A stretch of DNA of 64,000 nt from Canna indica (lineage: Eukaryota > Streptophyta > Magnoliopsida > Zingiberales > Cannaceae), in NCBI GenBank assembly GCA_034359265.1, contig CP136890.1, positions 64,543,501 to 64,607,500 on the forward strand, given 5' to 3'. Position 1 is the first letter of the stretch. Every line of letters begins with the position of its first letter. The notes beneath the pieces are model-generated. The model saw only the letters and a list, made by a program, of their open reading frames with translations. It made no database searches and was not told the DNA's origin. Both the position numbers and the translations under genes were made by a program. This document shows, in pieces, positions 1 to 11,479 of this stretch.

Positions 1-422
1 TTCGATAAGTGTTATCCTCCATTTACAATGGATACTAGAAATGTCAGATTAAGCTTGTGCACAGATGGTTTTAATTCAATTAGTCATTCGTCAACTCTAT
101 ATTCAGTTTGGCCAGTACTATTAACATATTATAATTTGCCACCATCAATGTATATGCAATATGAATTTTTCCTTCTTTTAATGATTATTCCTAGTCACAG
201 GGATCCGTGGGAAGAAACTAACATGTTTCTTCAACCCCTAATTGATGAATTAAAAATATTATGGACGTAGGGAACTATCACTTATGATTGCCACCAAAAG
301 CAAAATTTCACATTAAGGGCGTACAATCTTATGGACAATCAATGATTTCCCAGCTTTTGGCATATTGTCTAGTTGTAGCACACATGGGAGACTTTCTTGT
401 ACGTATTGTATGGAACACTCTA
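1..422 (+). pseudogene. CACTA TNP2-like transposase fragment
   Basis: Fragment of the En/Spm (CACTA) TNP2-like transposase, the protein that cuts and moves CACTA elements. The frame from 28 matches, residue for residue in long stretches, the better-preserved TNP2-like copy on the minus strand at 60314-61351: DTRNVRLSLCTDGFN, then a Pro-Pro-Ser-Met motif, then FLQPLIDELK. CTDGFN holds one of the family's conserved acidic residues. A TAG at 268-270 stops the frame; after it similarity resumes (TYDCHQKQNF), shifts frame near 325, and ends with the STHGRLSC-YCMEHS zinc-binding stretch at about 420. The left end is cut by the window edge. The right end is cut by the LTR that starts at 423. It is a dead remnant; the orientation shows that the parent element's end with the non-transposase gene lay to the right. 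Confidence 0.85.
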
Positions 423-1936
423 TGTTGGTAAATGGCCACACTAGAGGGGGGGTGAATAGTGTGTTTTCTAAATCTTTCGCCTAATTCTGATTTTAATCGT
501 TTACTTGATTACTTAGACAAGTTGCAATTTATCAATTAAATGCGGAAGCAATAATAAAACAACTTAGCACAAACAAAGATAGCAATACTAACACAATGAG
601 ATTTATAGTGGTTCAACCCCAATGCCTACTCCACTACCTAAGCACCCCCGCTTAGGATTTTTAGACTAAGTTTACTAGATTATATCGTTTCCCTTACAAA
701 GAGGACTTTACACCGAAAAGTATCCGCTCTCAAACCGAAGGCACTTCCACACCCGGAAGTATCCCGCCTTCCTACCAAGAGCACTCTCCCACCTCAACCT
801 AAGGGATAACTCAACTAATCCTAGTAAACTACGTTTACACCGGTGGAATTAAGCCTCAAACACAAAGACAACCACCCAATTTCAAGACCTAACAACCTAG
901 GTCTTCACAAGCTCAAATACGATGAAATAAACAAGAAAATACACATCTTAATGGAGCAATAAATCAAACAACTTATACATAGCTCCAAACAAAGTTTCCT
1001 AGCTTCCTCTTGATGCCATTGATGATGAAGCAATGAAATAAAGGCTTAATCAAGGAGATGAAAGGTTCAAGCTGGGGTTTTCACAAGATTTGCTCAATGA
1101 AGGCTTAGAATTGATCAAGAGATAGCTCAAGGAGATTAGAGGTGATCAACATCATGAAGGAAGGCTCTCATGGCTTCCTATTTATAAGCCATGAAGAGAA
1201 GAGAGAGCTCTCTCTTCTCAATGGGTGATTTTTTGCCCGTTACAGCCCGTCGGTCTCTTGTCCGGTCGATCGTCGATCGACCAACCAAGCGACCGCCCGA
1301 GCGACTAGAGCATTTTGCCCAGTTTGGGCAATGTTCGATCGATCAATCGATCGACCGAAATGCCGTCGGTCGACCAGTCGGTTGACCGAACTTGGGCAGG
1401 GTAGACTACTTGCTTTCTTGGTTTTTTTTTGCTTGTTTGCTCATTTCTGATTCCGTCTTCGCTAAGTCTAGTACTTAAGAATCAAACTTCGCTAAGTCTA
1501 ATAACTTTAAAATATAAATGTTATATAAGGATTACCCCCTCACATTTGGATTCAATAAAAATATCTAAAAAATAAAAATCTAGTTTTTGGGGTCTAGTAC
1601 AAATTTCCGAAAAACGGAAATTTTCTAATCTCCCGGGTCAAATATGGGTATGCTAAAGGCTTTCAAAAAAATTTGTTATCTAGTTTTTACCCAAGGAATA
1701 ATTATCGCCATTTTTTGTGTCAAGAAAATGTCTAGGTCATATAGCCCTCCAAGGAGCTCCCTAGGCTTAGTGAATTTCAGGGCGGTTTTCGGGTTTTCAT
1801 ATTTTGGGGTTCGAATTTAGTTTTTGAGTTATTTACATCATAAAGAGGATTACACCACATACTAGACACCCTAAACCAAAACTCTAACTTCCCGAAGAAT
1901 CTCGAGCATCGACGAGCGTCCTTGCCGATTTCTCTA
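423..1936 (-). mobile_element. Truncated Sirevirus-like LTR (element B)
   Basis: Reverse-strand long terminal repeat of the same family as elements C and E. It starts with TGTTGG (the complement of the LTR 3' end CCAACA) followed by the complement of the ...AACACACTATTCACCCCCC... end seen in the others. On the minus strand it keeps a TATA box (1179-1186) with the CGATCG/GGTCGACC-rich block upstream of it (about 1255-1395). It stops inside the unit at about 1936, after the CGACGAGCGTCCTTGCCGAT segment, so roughly the first 180-200 bp of the LTR are missing and no second target-site duplication can be found. No internal retroelement region is attached. It may be a decayed solo LTR or the last trace of a full element. 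Confidence 0.75.
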
Positions 1937-2324
1937 ATTGACCGTTGCAACAAACTTATCAGCGACGGTCAGCCCTCAATACCCCATCGTTGAAAACTTA
2001 TCATAAATGGCTAATGCTCTAGGTAGCGTGGCGTATCACCATTTCTGATGTGTTTAGCAATGGTTTAGCAATAGCTCATGTTAATGTCGTCCATAATGTG
2101 AGTAATGGTAATGAGCATCGATTTGTAGGTCGTTGCTGATTTTTGAACTATCGGCAACGACCCTAGCGACAGTCACTAATAATAAGTCAACGACAATTCT
2201 TGCAACAGTTGTTGATAATTCTAGTTACAACAGCCGCTAATGTCGTTGCAACTTATTAGCGACGATCGTTTCAACCACGAACATTTGCAATGGTTGTAGT
2301 CGTCGATGATGTCTATCACTGATG
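1937..2324. repeat. CACTA-type subterminal repeat block
   Basis: About 390 bp dense in short forward and reverse copies of motifs around CGTTGC / GCGACGGT / GCAACGGT (for example AGCGACGGTC, CGTTGCTGATTT, TCGGCAACGACC, GTCGTTGCAACTTA). The same motif class fills both ends of the CACTA element at 56532-63638, where such arrays bind transposase. I read this block as part of the right end of the older CACTA element whose transposase fragment lies at 1-422; the rest of that end resumes after element A at 10116. Element A inserted immediately after this block (TSD TGATG at 2320-2324). Confidence 0.5.
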
Positions 2325-3861
2325 TATTGGCTTTAGGTTTTCAACCTTGGTTTTAATCTCTTAATCTCGGTTTTGATGATAATAAACATGGAACTAATAT
2401 TTCATCGATAAATCTTTTAGGTTCCGTATCGATCAGCGTTCGATGTCCTCGATCAGAAAAATCGATAAATCGGAAGGACATTAATCGTCGTGCTCGGGTT
2501 CATCGTGGAACTTCTCGAAGATCGACGTGTGCACCAAAGTCTTCTTGGACGAGTCCAAAGATCATATAGAAAGCTCTCCAAGTTGATGCTCGTTGAAAGC
2601 CAAAACCCGAAAACCAAGCGCGAAAGAAAAAGGCAAAAGAAATCAAATTCAGCCTAGGTTCGTTTGACCGGACGGTCGATCGAATAAAGATGGGAAATTA
2701 GCAGTAGCCAATTCGGTCGATCGGTCGGTCGACTGAACACTACCAAAAACTAGTAGTGGCTACTTCGGTCGATCGACAGAGGCCAGAAATGGGCAGTAGC
2801 CCTAGCGATCGACCAATCGATCGACCGAATTGAGGATCGCGCAGTCATGCGACCCTGGCTCCACTGAGTCGGTCGACCAAATGTGGGATCGGGTGTTTTG
2901 CATCTGGCGGTTGATCCATCGATTGATCGCACAGAGAGAAGATGCAGCAGTCGGTGTGAGCGATCGATCGGTCGACTGACCGACCAACGACCGAGCGTCT
3001 TCAACGGATAGTTTTCTATCCGTTGAGCTATCGTTTCTTCACGAGGGTATAAATATACCTCATATATCTCATTTAACCCTCTCACTCACTCTCACATATT
3101 TAATTGAGTAATTTAGAACTGATTTGAGCCTTCCAAAGATCGATTAAGATCGATTGCAGCAGCACTCTGCTCTTCCCTCGAGTTCTTCTTCAAAGCACCA
3201 ACTGCTCCTCAACTCGGGTTTCAATTCGAGCTCTACGACTGGGCGAGTTGGAGGTTCTGAAGGATTGAAAAGAGCATTTAATCTTGGTTTTAGTTCTAAG
3301 CTCTTTTCATTGTAATTTTTATTTGTTATTTGAACTGTATTTCTTTGATTTGGGTTTGTACGAATACCGGGTGTTAGGTCTTCTCGTGTGAAAGTGGTTA
3401 CCTTGTTGTGAATGTGTAAAGCCACTTGTGTAAAATTAGTTTTGCTAGGATTAAGTGGAGTTGTCCCTTAGGGTTGAGGTGGAAGAGTGCTCTCGATAAG
3501 AAGGCGGAGACTTCCGAGTGTGGAAGTACCTTAGGTGGAGAGTGAGACTCTTCGAGTCAAAGTCCTCTGTGTAAGGGAAACCGATTTAATCTAGTTAAAC
3601 TAGTTTAGAAATTCTAAGTGGGGTGCTTAGGTAGTGGAGTAGGCATTGGGGCCGAACCACTATAAATTACTGTGTTAGCATTGTTATTTATTGTTGCTTG
3701 TGCTTAATTATTTATATCGCTTTCGCATCAAATCATTCAATCGTAAATTGCCTAAACGATTTGAGAAACGACTAAAATTTAATTTAAGCTAATTAATTTA
3801 GTTAACACACTATTCACTCCCCCTCCCCCTCCCCCCCCTCTAATGTTGCATTTCGCCTACA
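2325..3861 (+). repeat. 5' LTR of element A
   Basis: 1537-bp direct repeat matching 8634-10110. It begins TATTGGCTTTAGG (TGTTGGC in the 3' copy, so one base has changed) and ends ...TCGCCTACA. A consensus TATA box lies at 3048-3055 (TATAAATA). Just upstream, 2660-2995 is a GC-rich block of overlapping palindromic words such as CGATCG and GGTCGACC. A C-rich tract (about 3819-3840) lies near the 3' end; the copies differ in its length. Confidence 0.85.
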
Positions 3862-3880
3862 TTAGGCATCAGAGCGGGTC
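3862..3880 (+). promoter_or_regulatory. Primer-binding site of element A
   Basis: TTAGGCATCAGAGCGGGTC directly follows the 5' LTR. It is a slightly mutated form of the TTGGTATCAGAGC initiator-Met tRNA primer site seen intact in element F (43789) and in a variant form in element E (35623). This is where minus-strand cDNA synthesis would start. Confidence 0.75.
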
Positions 3881-3929
3881 CGTAGCTTGAGATTTCACCA
3901 TCTCTTCTACTCCTTGTCTCAATCCGAGA

Positions 3930-5474
3930 ATGGCACTAGAGTTAGTAGCATCTACACCTCCTAGGTTCGATCAGTCTAACTTTGGTCTTTGGAAGAGTAG
4001 AATGTACACTTTTCTAAACACTCAAGGTTTAGGTGTCTTTAACATAGTAAAAGTCGAATATATTGAACTTAAGGAAAACATGGATGCATGGACACAAGAA
4101 CAAATTAATATGTTTGAATTAAATGCTAAGGCAACAAATTTCATATATTGTTCTTGTGAAAATAATATCTTTAAAAAGATCATGCATTGTACTTCGGCGT
4201 TTGATATTTGGGCAACTCTAAATATGTTATATAATTTTGCCAAGGCCGAAGAGATTACTACTTTTGATGAAGGTGGTGATGACAATGGTCACTCACCTAC
4301 AACTAATCTCAATTTTGATGCCCATAGTGCTTCTAGTCAAAGAAGCAAGTCTAAAAGCTGAAAGAGAAAGGTGATTTGCCATGTGTGTAAAGAAAAAGGG
4401 CATGTGAGGAAAAATTGTCCTTCCATGAAGAACAAGGCAAAGAAGAGGTCAAACACTTCCACATCATCATCTTACTCAAGTGAAGGATCCTCTTACCATG
4501 ACGATGAAGCCATCTCAAAAGAATGCCTCATGAATGATAGCAATGAGGTACACTCCTCTCCTTCTAGTCATGTTAAAAATAATGATAGTATTAACTCATC
4601 TAGCTCTCATGATTTTGATGAATTAATGGATGAGTATAAAATCATGTATGCCTTGCTCTTGAAAAAGGATAAGGAAAACAAAACGCTTCGAAATGAGAAT
4701 TCTAGACTTAGCTCACATGTGCATGCTCTAGAATTAGAAAATGAGAAATTAAAATCTAGCTCAATGGATCCTTGTCATGATAGATTGAATTTTGAGCTTA
4801 AGGACTTAAAGCTTGAAAACAAAAAGTTAAAATTTGAGAATTCAAAAATCGTAAGTGAGAATAATATTTTAAAATCTCAACTACATGTCATGCATAAGTC
4901 AATTGAAGTTTTAAAAGATGAGATTTTAGTTTTGAACAAGGAAGTACATAATTTAAGAAACTCAACTTCCTTCATGAAAATTGGAAAGACAAATGTCTCT
5001 TTCAAGAATGTCTATGTTCATCATAAATCTCATGCTATGCATTCTAATGCAAAATCTCATGTTAGACATTCCACATTTAAACCTCATGCTCAAAATAAAA
5101 ATGTTTCATCTAAGAATGCCCATGCTCATCATGCCTCCTATGTTAAGCATTCTAACATTAAATCTCATGTCCATGTTAAAAATGAAAAGAAAAAGTTTCA
5201 TGGATATTGTTTTCGTTGTGGTTTATATGGTCATGCTATTCATGAATATGCATTCAAAAGAAATCCAAGTGTTGCTAAGACACTTTGGATTCCTAGGCCA
5301 TCTAACCCCCAAGGACCCAAAGTCATTTGGGTACCAAAAATCTCATCTTCTATTGTAGGGGGAGCTACCACACAAGGGCGAAAGATTGATGACGTGTTGA
5401 AGTTGACCAATGAGTTGAATGAAGAATCCTTTTATGGTTGCAGCTTCAAGCTTTCACCTAGATGCCTTAGGTAA
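3930..5474 (+). pseudogene. Gag-like protein with two CCHC knuckles, element A
   Basis: Copia-type Gag, the RNA-packaging and particle protein of LTR retrotransposons. One frame of about 515 codons is interrupted by a single TGA at 4359-4361; the matching position in element F reads arginine, so the stop is probably CGA to TGA. Visible parts: N-terminal UBN2-like start (MALELVASTPPRFDQSNF, then LWKSRM), acidic linker, CCHC knuckle CHVCKEKGHVRKNC (from 4377), a long charged coiled-coil stretch (about 4640-4960), a His/Asn/Lys-rich zone, and a second knuckle CFRCGLYGHAIHEY whose last Cys has become Tyr, followed by a WIPRP...VIWVPK motif that normally leads into protease. Compared with usual Sirevirus Gags, the central capsid part is missing: the sequence jumps from the DIWATL segment to the Glu/Asp linker. 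The ATG is 69 bp past the LTR. Confidence 0.8.
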
Positions 5475-8399
5475 AATTGGCATCATGTATTTTGGTATCA
5501 TCTCCTTACTTTGGCTTGCTTTATTTAAGTTGGAGTTATGATACATGTAACTTGAGTTGTTTTCCCCGCTCTTGTTAAAGAGTTCTTTGGAAATGATTTT
5601 TAATTTTGATTTCCCGATCTCTTCTGAGACCTATGTGGCCTGTAATGGGCCTAAGCGACGTTGCAGTTTTAAATCGTAGGCTCATTGTGGCCTTTCGATT
5701 TTTAACCAATAGGAAGGATTGGAGATCATATTTTTATATTTATTATTCTTGTGATCTCATAAAATTCGTTTTGATATCACTCGATTTCATTTGAAACGAA
5801 TTTGAAACTGTTTAGCATAGTACATTTTGACATCGATAATTTATCCCTATCTTTGCTACTTAGTTTGATAACTTGCTAGTAATTATATTCTCATTATCCT
5901 ATTAATGAATATTGCTTGCAAGTTATGATAAAATGAAAAAGATTAGTTTGGTTAAATTTTCAAGTATAAGGTATAACTTCGATTAATTCAAAATCTTAGT
6001 GTTATACCCTCAATGCTTAAGCTTAAATAATGTCTCAATACTCATGATTAGAATTGCGTGTTAAATCCTTGAATTTTCATGGGTAGGTAAAATATTAGTA
6101 CTTAGACAAATTTCATTGAATGAAACTTGCTCTAGGTTAATATTCACTATTAGAGACATTCCTTTAAAGTCCAAACTAGTTAAATATGTTTAGGGGTCTT
6201 ATTCTTCAAATGCTTCACATCTTAAGATCCCTTAGATTCATTTTGATATCATGATAACCTCCTTAACATGAATCTTTACTATCTAGCATAGGTTTAATTT
6301 TTTAAATGAAACATTGCATTAAATCTTTGCTATTTAGTATGTTAGCTTGCTAGTTGGTATATAATTTTATTTTGATACTAATGAAGCCTACTTGCAAGAT
6401 AAGAAAGTGATAAAAATTTAGAAGACTATGCTATCATGAAGAAAAGTGAAAAGTAATGACAAGTTTGGCAAAATTCTATTGAAAAAGGTATGAGTTTAAT
6501 TTTGCAAAAATCTTCGTATAATAATTGAATATCCATGTTTAATGATGTCTTTATACTCATGATTGTGTTGCATAACAAATCCTTGAATTTTCATGAGTAG
6601 GAAAAATCTTGATAACTTAGCTCATTTCATGATATCATGATATTAATGAAATCGAACTAGGTTAAAATTCTTCTTTAGAGACTTCATTTTAAGTTAAAAA
6701 TTTAATAAACATGTTTAGATACACATATCACATGAGTCTAGATATTTAAAACTTGAAAATTCATGTCTAGATGCACAAATACAATTGGTATCTCACTTTA
6801 GGGGACTTATCTTGGAAAGATTTGACCCAAGTCAACAAATCGACTTGGACACTTGATTTTAAGTCCAAAACTCATAAACATATTTTGGAATAGGTATGAC
6901 ATATTTCCAAGCACTTATAATGAAAAATTCATATGGATATGGATAAAATAACATAGATGTGGTTTCATGAAAACCTCTTTTGAATCAAATTGACCCAAGT
7001 CAACAAGTTGACTTAAAGGTCTCATTTCCAATTCATATTTGGGGAACATGTTTACATTTACTCATATTAGGTATCCATATGTTTAACTTTGAAAAATCAT
7101 GAGTAAATAATAAAATTGAAACTTAGCAAGTTTCATAAAAACTAGTTAGTTTTGAATGAAATCATGCTAAGTTGATATCTTGACTTAAGGACATAATTTT
7201 CATCTCAAACTCGACATACTCTCTTTACATGATCATCTTACGGTGTCATAAAAGTTTGAATAAAAATTGAACATGTTTTGAAAAATTACTGAAAATTGCG
7301 AAAACGTCTTTAAAATTTCAATTTTGAAACAGTTTAGTCAATGAATTTAGAAAAATATAAAAAAATTGTTTTTCACTGATTCTTCAAACTGCACATTCAC
7401 TGAAAAATCTAGTTTTATCAGTAAAATTTTTGCCTACAGTTGGTATTAGAAAAAAAATCTAATATGCTGTGTAAAAATTTTAAAAAGTTTCATAGAGAAT
7501 CTGATTTAAAATGAAATTTTGAAGTTGAATTTCGAAAACACAAAGTATCACTTATTTGAAATATCAATCTTTCTGATACTTTGATCTTTCTTCAAAAACT
7601 TCAAATGAAAACTCATGTATACCATTTGGATTCCATTTCTAATATCATTCACACAATTTCTTGAGTAAAATCATTCCTAGAAATGATTTTGATATCTTAG
7701 ATGATAGCTAGAAATATCCGTTTGTTTATTAAAATCAATATAGGATGAAAAATGAACTTAGAAAATTCATGTTGAGTTCAAATTTAATACAAGCATTTCA
7801 ACTGACCATTCAATAATTGCTATAAAAAAATTTCATCCAACAATTGGTATTTCAAATCTAGAAGTATAGGTTAACCTAAGTCAACAAAGTGACTTAGAAA
7901 TTTCATCTTAAGTCCAAACTTTATTCATAGACTTACATTCTCTCATGTTTGATGTCTAAATGCCTAAATATGAGAAAGCATGAGTAGATAGCCAAATTTG
8001 ATACTTAGCATTTTCATGATTTCAAGCATACTTTGAATGAAATCATGCTAAGTTCATATTTTGATTATATGACATTAGTTTCATTTCAAACTTGATATAC
8101 ATGCTTCAAATGACTATATCTTTGTATTGTGAAAGTTTGAATGAAATCAAAAATGTCATGAAAAAAGAAACAATATTCATGAAAATATTCATACTTGAGT
8201 GCATACATGATTTAGGTTTGAATTGTATCTATCACTCTTTGCTATCATGTATGATTTAAGTTTCATATTAAATACTTGTTTTTCATCCCTTTGGTTGAGA
8301 TTTTCATGTTTCATGAAAAATCTTTACAGTCTCAACTTCATAAAAAAATATTTGTTCTTCATCATTTTGACTAGATTGACCTTTCTTGCCCTTTTTGAT
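5475..8399 (+). other. Non-coding internal region of element A
   Basis: About 2.9 kb of AT-rich DNA without a credible ORF, standing where pol would be. It is built from diverged units of a few hundred bases that recur several times. Each contains a TTGACCCAAGTCAAC...TTGACTT core (6822-6846, 6991-7014, 7872-7895), then ...CTCATGTT...CTAAGTTTGAAAAATCATGAGTA, then ...GAATGAAATCATGCTAAGTTGA. The same units occur in elements C, D and E. The core at 6997-7014 (AAGTCAACAAGTTGACTT) is a perfect inverted repeat with a 2-base centre. Confidence 0.75.
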
Positions 8400-8633
8400 T
8401 GATGTCAAAAGAGGGAGAAATGTATAAGAAAAAGGGGGAGAAAATTATAGGAAATTAGGGAGAAAAGTATAGGTAAAGGGGAGAAAAAAATAGGAAATCC
8501 ACGCATATAAATAGGAGGAGTTTATTTCATAGATATGCATGTTGATAGGGGGAGAAATTCCTTAGTTGATATCCTCTATGCTTTAATGTTATATTTTCTC
8601 AATGATGTTTCTCATCATCAAAAAGGGGGAGGT
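8400..8633 (+). promoter_or_regulatory. Polypurine-tract cluster of element A
   Basis: A row of purine runs (AAAAGAGGGAGAAA, AAAAAGGGGGAGAAAA, GGGAGAAAAG, GATAGGGGGAGAAA) ends with AAAAAGGGGGAGGT at 8620-8633, directly before the 3' LTR. The last is the plus-strand primer; multiple tracts are a known trait of Sireviruses. Confidence 0.75.
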
Positions 8634-10110
8634 TGTTGGCTTTAGGTTTTCAACCTTGGTCTTAATCTCTTAATCTCGGTTTTGATGATAACAAACATGG
8701 AACTAATATTTTGTCGAGAAATCTTTCAGGTTCCATATCGATCAGCGTTCGTTGTCCTCGATCAAAAAAATCGGGGAAATTGATAAATCAGAAGGACATT
8801 GATCATCGCGCTCGGGTTCATCGTGGAACTTCTCAAAGATCGACGTGTGCACCAAAGTCGCCTTGGACTAGTCCAAAGATCATATAGAAAGCTCTCCAAG
8901 TTGATGCTCATTGAAAGCCGGAATCCGAAAACCAAGCGCGGAAGAAAAAGGCTGAAGAAATCAAATTAAGCCTAGGTTCGGTCGATTGGACGGTCGACCG
9001 AATAGAGTTGAAAAATTGGCAGTAGCCAATTCGGTCGATCGAACACTGCCAAAAACTGGCAATGGCTACTTCGATCGATCGGTCGACCGACAAAGGCCAG
9101 AAATGGGCAATAGCCCTAGCGGTCAACCGGATTGAGGATCGCGCAGTCGCGCGATCCTGGCTCCACTGAGTCGGTCGACCAAATATAGGATCGGGTGTTT
9201 TGCGTCTGGCGGTCGACCCATCGGTCGATCACACAGAGAGAAGATGTAGTGGTCCGAGCGTCTACAACTGATAGTTTTCTATCCGTTGTGCTGTCGTTTC
9301 TTAGTGAGGGTATAAATATACCTCATATATCTCATTTAACCCTCTCACTCACTCTCACATATTTAATTGAGTAATTTAGAACTGATTTGAGCCTTCCAAA
9401 GATCGACTAAGATTGATTGCAGCGGCGCTCTGTTGTTCCGTCGAGTTCTTCTTCAAAGCGTCAACTGCTCCTCAACTCGGGTTTCAATTCGAACTCTATG
9501 ACTGGGCGAGTTGGAGGTTCTGAAGGATTGAAAAGAGCATTTAATCTTGGTTTTAGTTCTGAGCTCTTTTCATTATAATTTTTATCTGTTATTTGAACTG
9601 TATTTCTTTGATTTGGGTTTGTACGAAGACCTGGTGTTAGGTCTTCTTTTGTGAAAGTGGTTACCTTGTTGTGAAGGTGTAAAGCCACTTGTGTAAAATT
9701 AGTTTTGCTAGGATTAAGTGGAGTTGTCCCTTAGGGTTGAGATGGAAGAGTGCTCTCGATAAGAAGGCAGAGACTTCCGAGTGTGGAAGTGTCTTAGGTC
9801 GAGAGTGAGACTCTTTGAGTCAAAGTCCTCTGTGTAAGGGAAACCGATTTAATCTAGTTAAACTAGTTTGGAAATTCTAAACGAGGTGCTTAGGTAGTGG
9901 AGTAGGCATTGGGGCCGAACTACTATAAATTATTGTATTAGCATTGTTATTTATTGTTGCTTGTGCTTAATTATTTATATCGCTTCCGCATCAAATCATT
10001 CAATCATAAATTGCCTAAATGATTTGAGAAACAACTAAAATTGAATTTAGGCTAATTAATTTAGTTAACATACTATTCACTCCCCCTCTAGTGTTGGCAA
10101 TTCATCTACA
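8634..10110 (+). repeat. 3' LTR of element A
   Basis: 1477-bp copy of the 5' LTR, beginning TGTTGGCTTTAGG and ending ...TTCATCTACA. TATA box at 9311-9318. It is about 60 bp shorter than the 5' copy, chiefly from a gap in the palindromic GGTCGACC block (about 9235-9255) and a shorter C tract at its end. Confidence 0.85.
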
Positions 10111-10115
10111 TGATG

Positions 10116-10162
10116 GTTCAACAACCGTTCCAACTGTCGGTAAAGCCATTAATTCTAGTAGT
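10116..10162 (+). mobile_element. Right terminus of old CACTA element
   Basis: After element A and its TSD, the older sequence resumes with CAACAACCGTTCC...GGTAAAGCCATTAATTCTAGTAGT. The last bases are the complement of ACTACTAGAA, as in the CACTACTAGAAAA terminus at 56532, with one or two terminal mismatches. It fits as the right end of the element whose transposase fragment is at 1-422. Confidence 0.45.
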
Positions 10163-10629
10163 CATGACCTTGTATAACCACAACCTCGCAACCAACCCTC
10201 GTTGGCCGACACACAACATGCAATCGCATGGTGCAGCCCTTTCGCCCCATGTGCAACCCTTGTTGCGCCCCCGCGCTCAACCTTCGATGTCCCAACCCTA
10301 GAGCTTGCACACAGCAACCTCACCCCCCCACGTGTAGTAGCCACCATCGGTCCTACACCACCACACCCATCGGCCCTAGCCCAGTGTTATGACCCCCACA
10401 TGCAGGCTGCAGAGCCGCCACAAGCAGCCTCCATCGTACAGTTGCCCTGCCGGTGATTGCATCACATTCCTTGCCTTATTTTCATGATTTTTGTCATAGG
10501 TAAGAAAAACGTCAAATTATTTAGAATGATCAAATTGATGATTGATTTTTTAACCATAGAAATGTACTCCTTTGCTTGATTTTTTCATCATAGCAATAAA
10601 TGCATCCTCTTGTTATTGTGATCAAAATT
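10163..10629. other. Unassigned region with a GC-rich stretch
   Basis: No recognised gene. Bases 10180-10455 are unusually GC-rich for the window, with open frames in two directions but no recognisable domain; the remainder is AT-rich. It may be a captured or decayed gene fragment. It ends at the LINE target site. Confidence 0.3.
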
Positions 10630-10649
10630 AATGAATGGTCAATTATATA

Positions 10650-10985
10650 ACAAAAGCAGATGAAAAGAAAGGGGGCGGGAAATTTATAGAGAATATATCA
10701 GCAACTGATTTCAGAAATTTCCAAAATAGTATGGGTTTGTTTGAGGCTGACTACAGAGGGCCAAAGTATACTTGGTCAAATCAGAGAAAAGGAGAAAAGA
10801 AAATTATGGCAAGGGTGGACAGAATCTATTACAATGCTGAATGGTTAGAATGGAGTATATTCTTTAAAGTAGAACACTTATGCATGCTGAACTCTGACCA
10901 CAGGCCAATTTTGGTAAGGGAGGAGAATTGCAACAAAAGAAATAAGCACAATGTAGGGAAAGCTTTCACTTTTGAGTACTTTTGA
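10650..10985 (+). pseudogene. LINE endonuclease, C-terminal part
   Basis: End of the apurinic/apyrimidinic-type endonuclease domain that nicks target DNA for LINE insertion. The frame shows KYTWSNQRKG, then RVDRIYYNAEW, then LNSDHRPILV; the SDHRP motif contains the catalytic Asp-His pair of this family. The N-terminal half is absent because of 5' truncation. The frame ends with TGA at 10983-10985. The linker up to the reverse transcriptase (10986-11479) is still recognisable (ELKQIVDNCW, LKKDLERWNKEE) but split over several frames. Confidence 0.8.
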
Positions 10986-11479
10986 TTAGAATACCCAGAG
11001 TTAAAGCAAATTGTGGATAACTGTTGGAACAAAAATGGTGATCAGATATCTGCAATGGAGTTTCAAGAAAAGCTAAAAAAAGATTTGGAAAGATGGAATA
11101 AAGAAGAGGTGGGCATTTTAGAAAAAAAAGGTGGAGGAAACTAATAAGAATTTGAGAAAGTTGGAGATAAAAGGAGTTATGGGCCTTTCTTATGAAGAAC
11201 AAATATATATGAGAATTCTCTTCCAAAACTGATAGCTCTGAACAGACAAGTGAAACTAAAATGGTGGTCTAAATCCAGAAGTAATTGGTTGAAAATGGTG
11301 ACAAGAATTCGAAGTACTTTCATAGCCTTGTGAAAATTAGAAGAATCAGAAATAAAGTGGAAAAATTGGAAGTTGATAAAGAAATTATCACGGATGATAA
11401 AGAAATGGTTAAAAGAATGGCACAATGGTATGAGGACCTTTGGAAAAGAAAGTAATCTGATATAGACATTCAGGAAACA

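Larger units (their letters stand above)
2325..10110 (+). mobile_element. Complete pol-less Ty1/copia (Sirevirus-like) element A
   Basis: Complete LTR retrotransposon of about 7.8 kb flanked by the 5-bp target-site duplication TGATG (2320-2324 and 10111-10115). Order: 5' LTR 2325-3861, primer-binding site 3862-3880, gag 3930-5474, non-coding AT-rich region 5475-8399, purine-tract cluster 8400-8633, 3' LTR 8634-10110. No protease, integrase, reverse transcriptase or RNase H can be found in any frame between gag and the 3' LTR. It would therefore need enzymes from a related autonomous element. It is inserted in the subterminal repeats of an older CACTA element. Confidence 0.85.

Noticed and set aside
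10110..10456. Overlapping small open frames in the GC-rich stretch
   Set aside because: Pro/Ala/Arg-rich low-complexity translations in both directions, no start context or domain.
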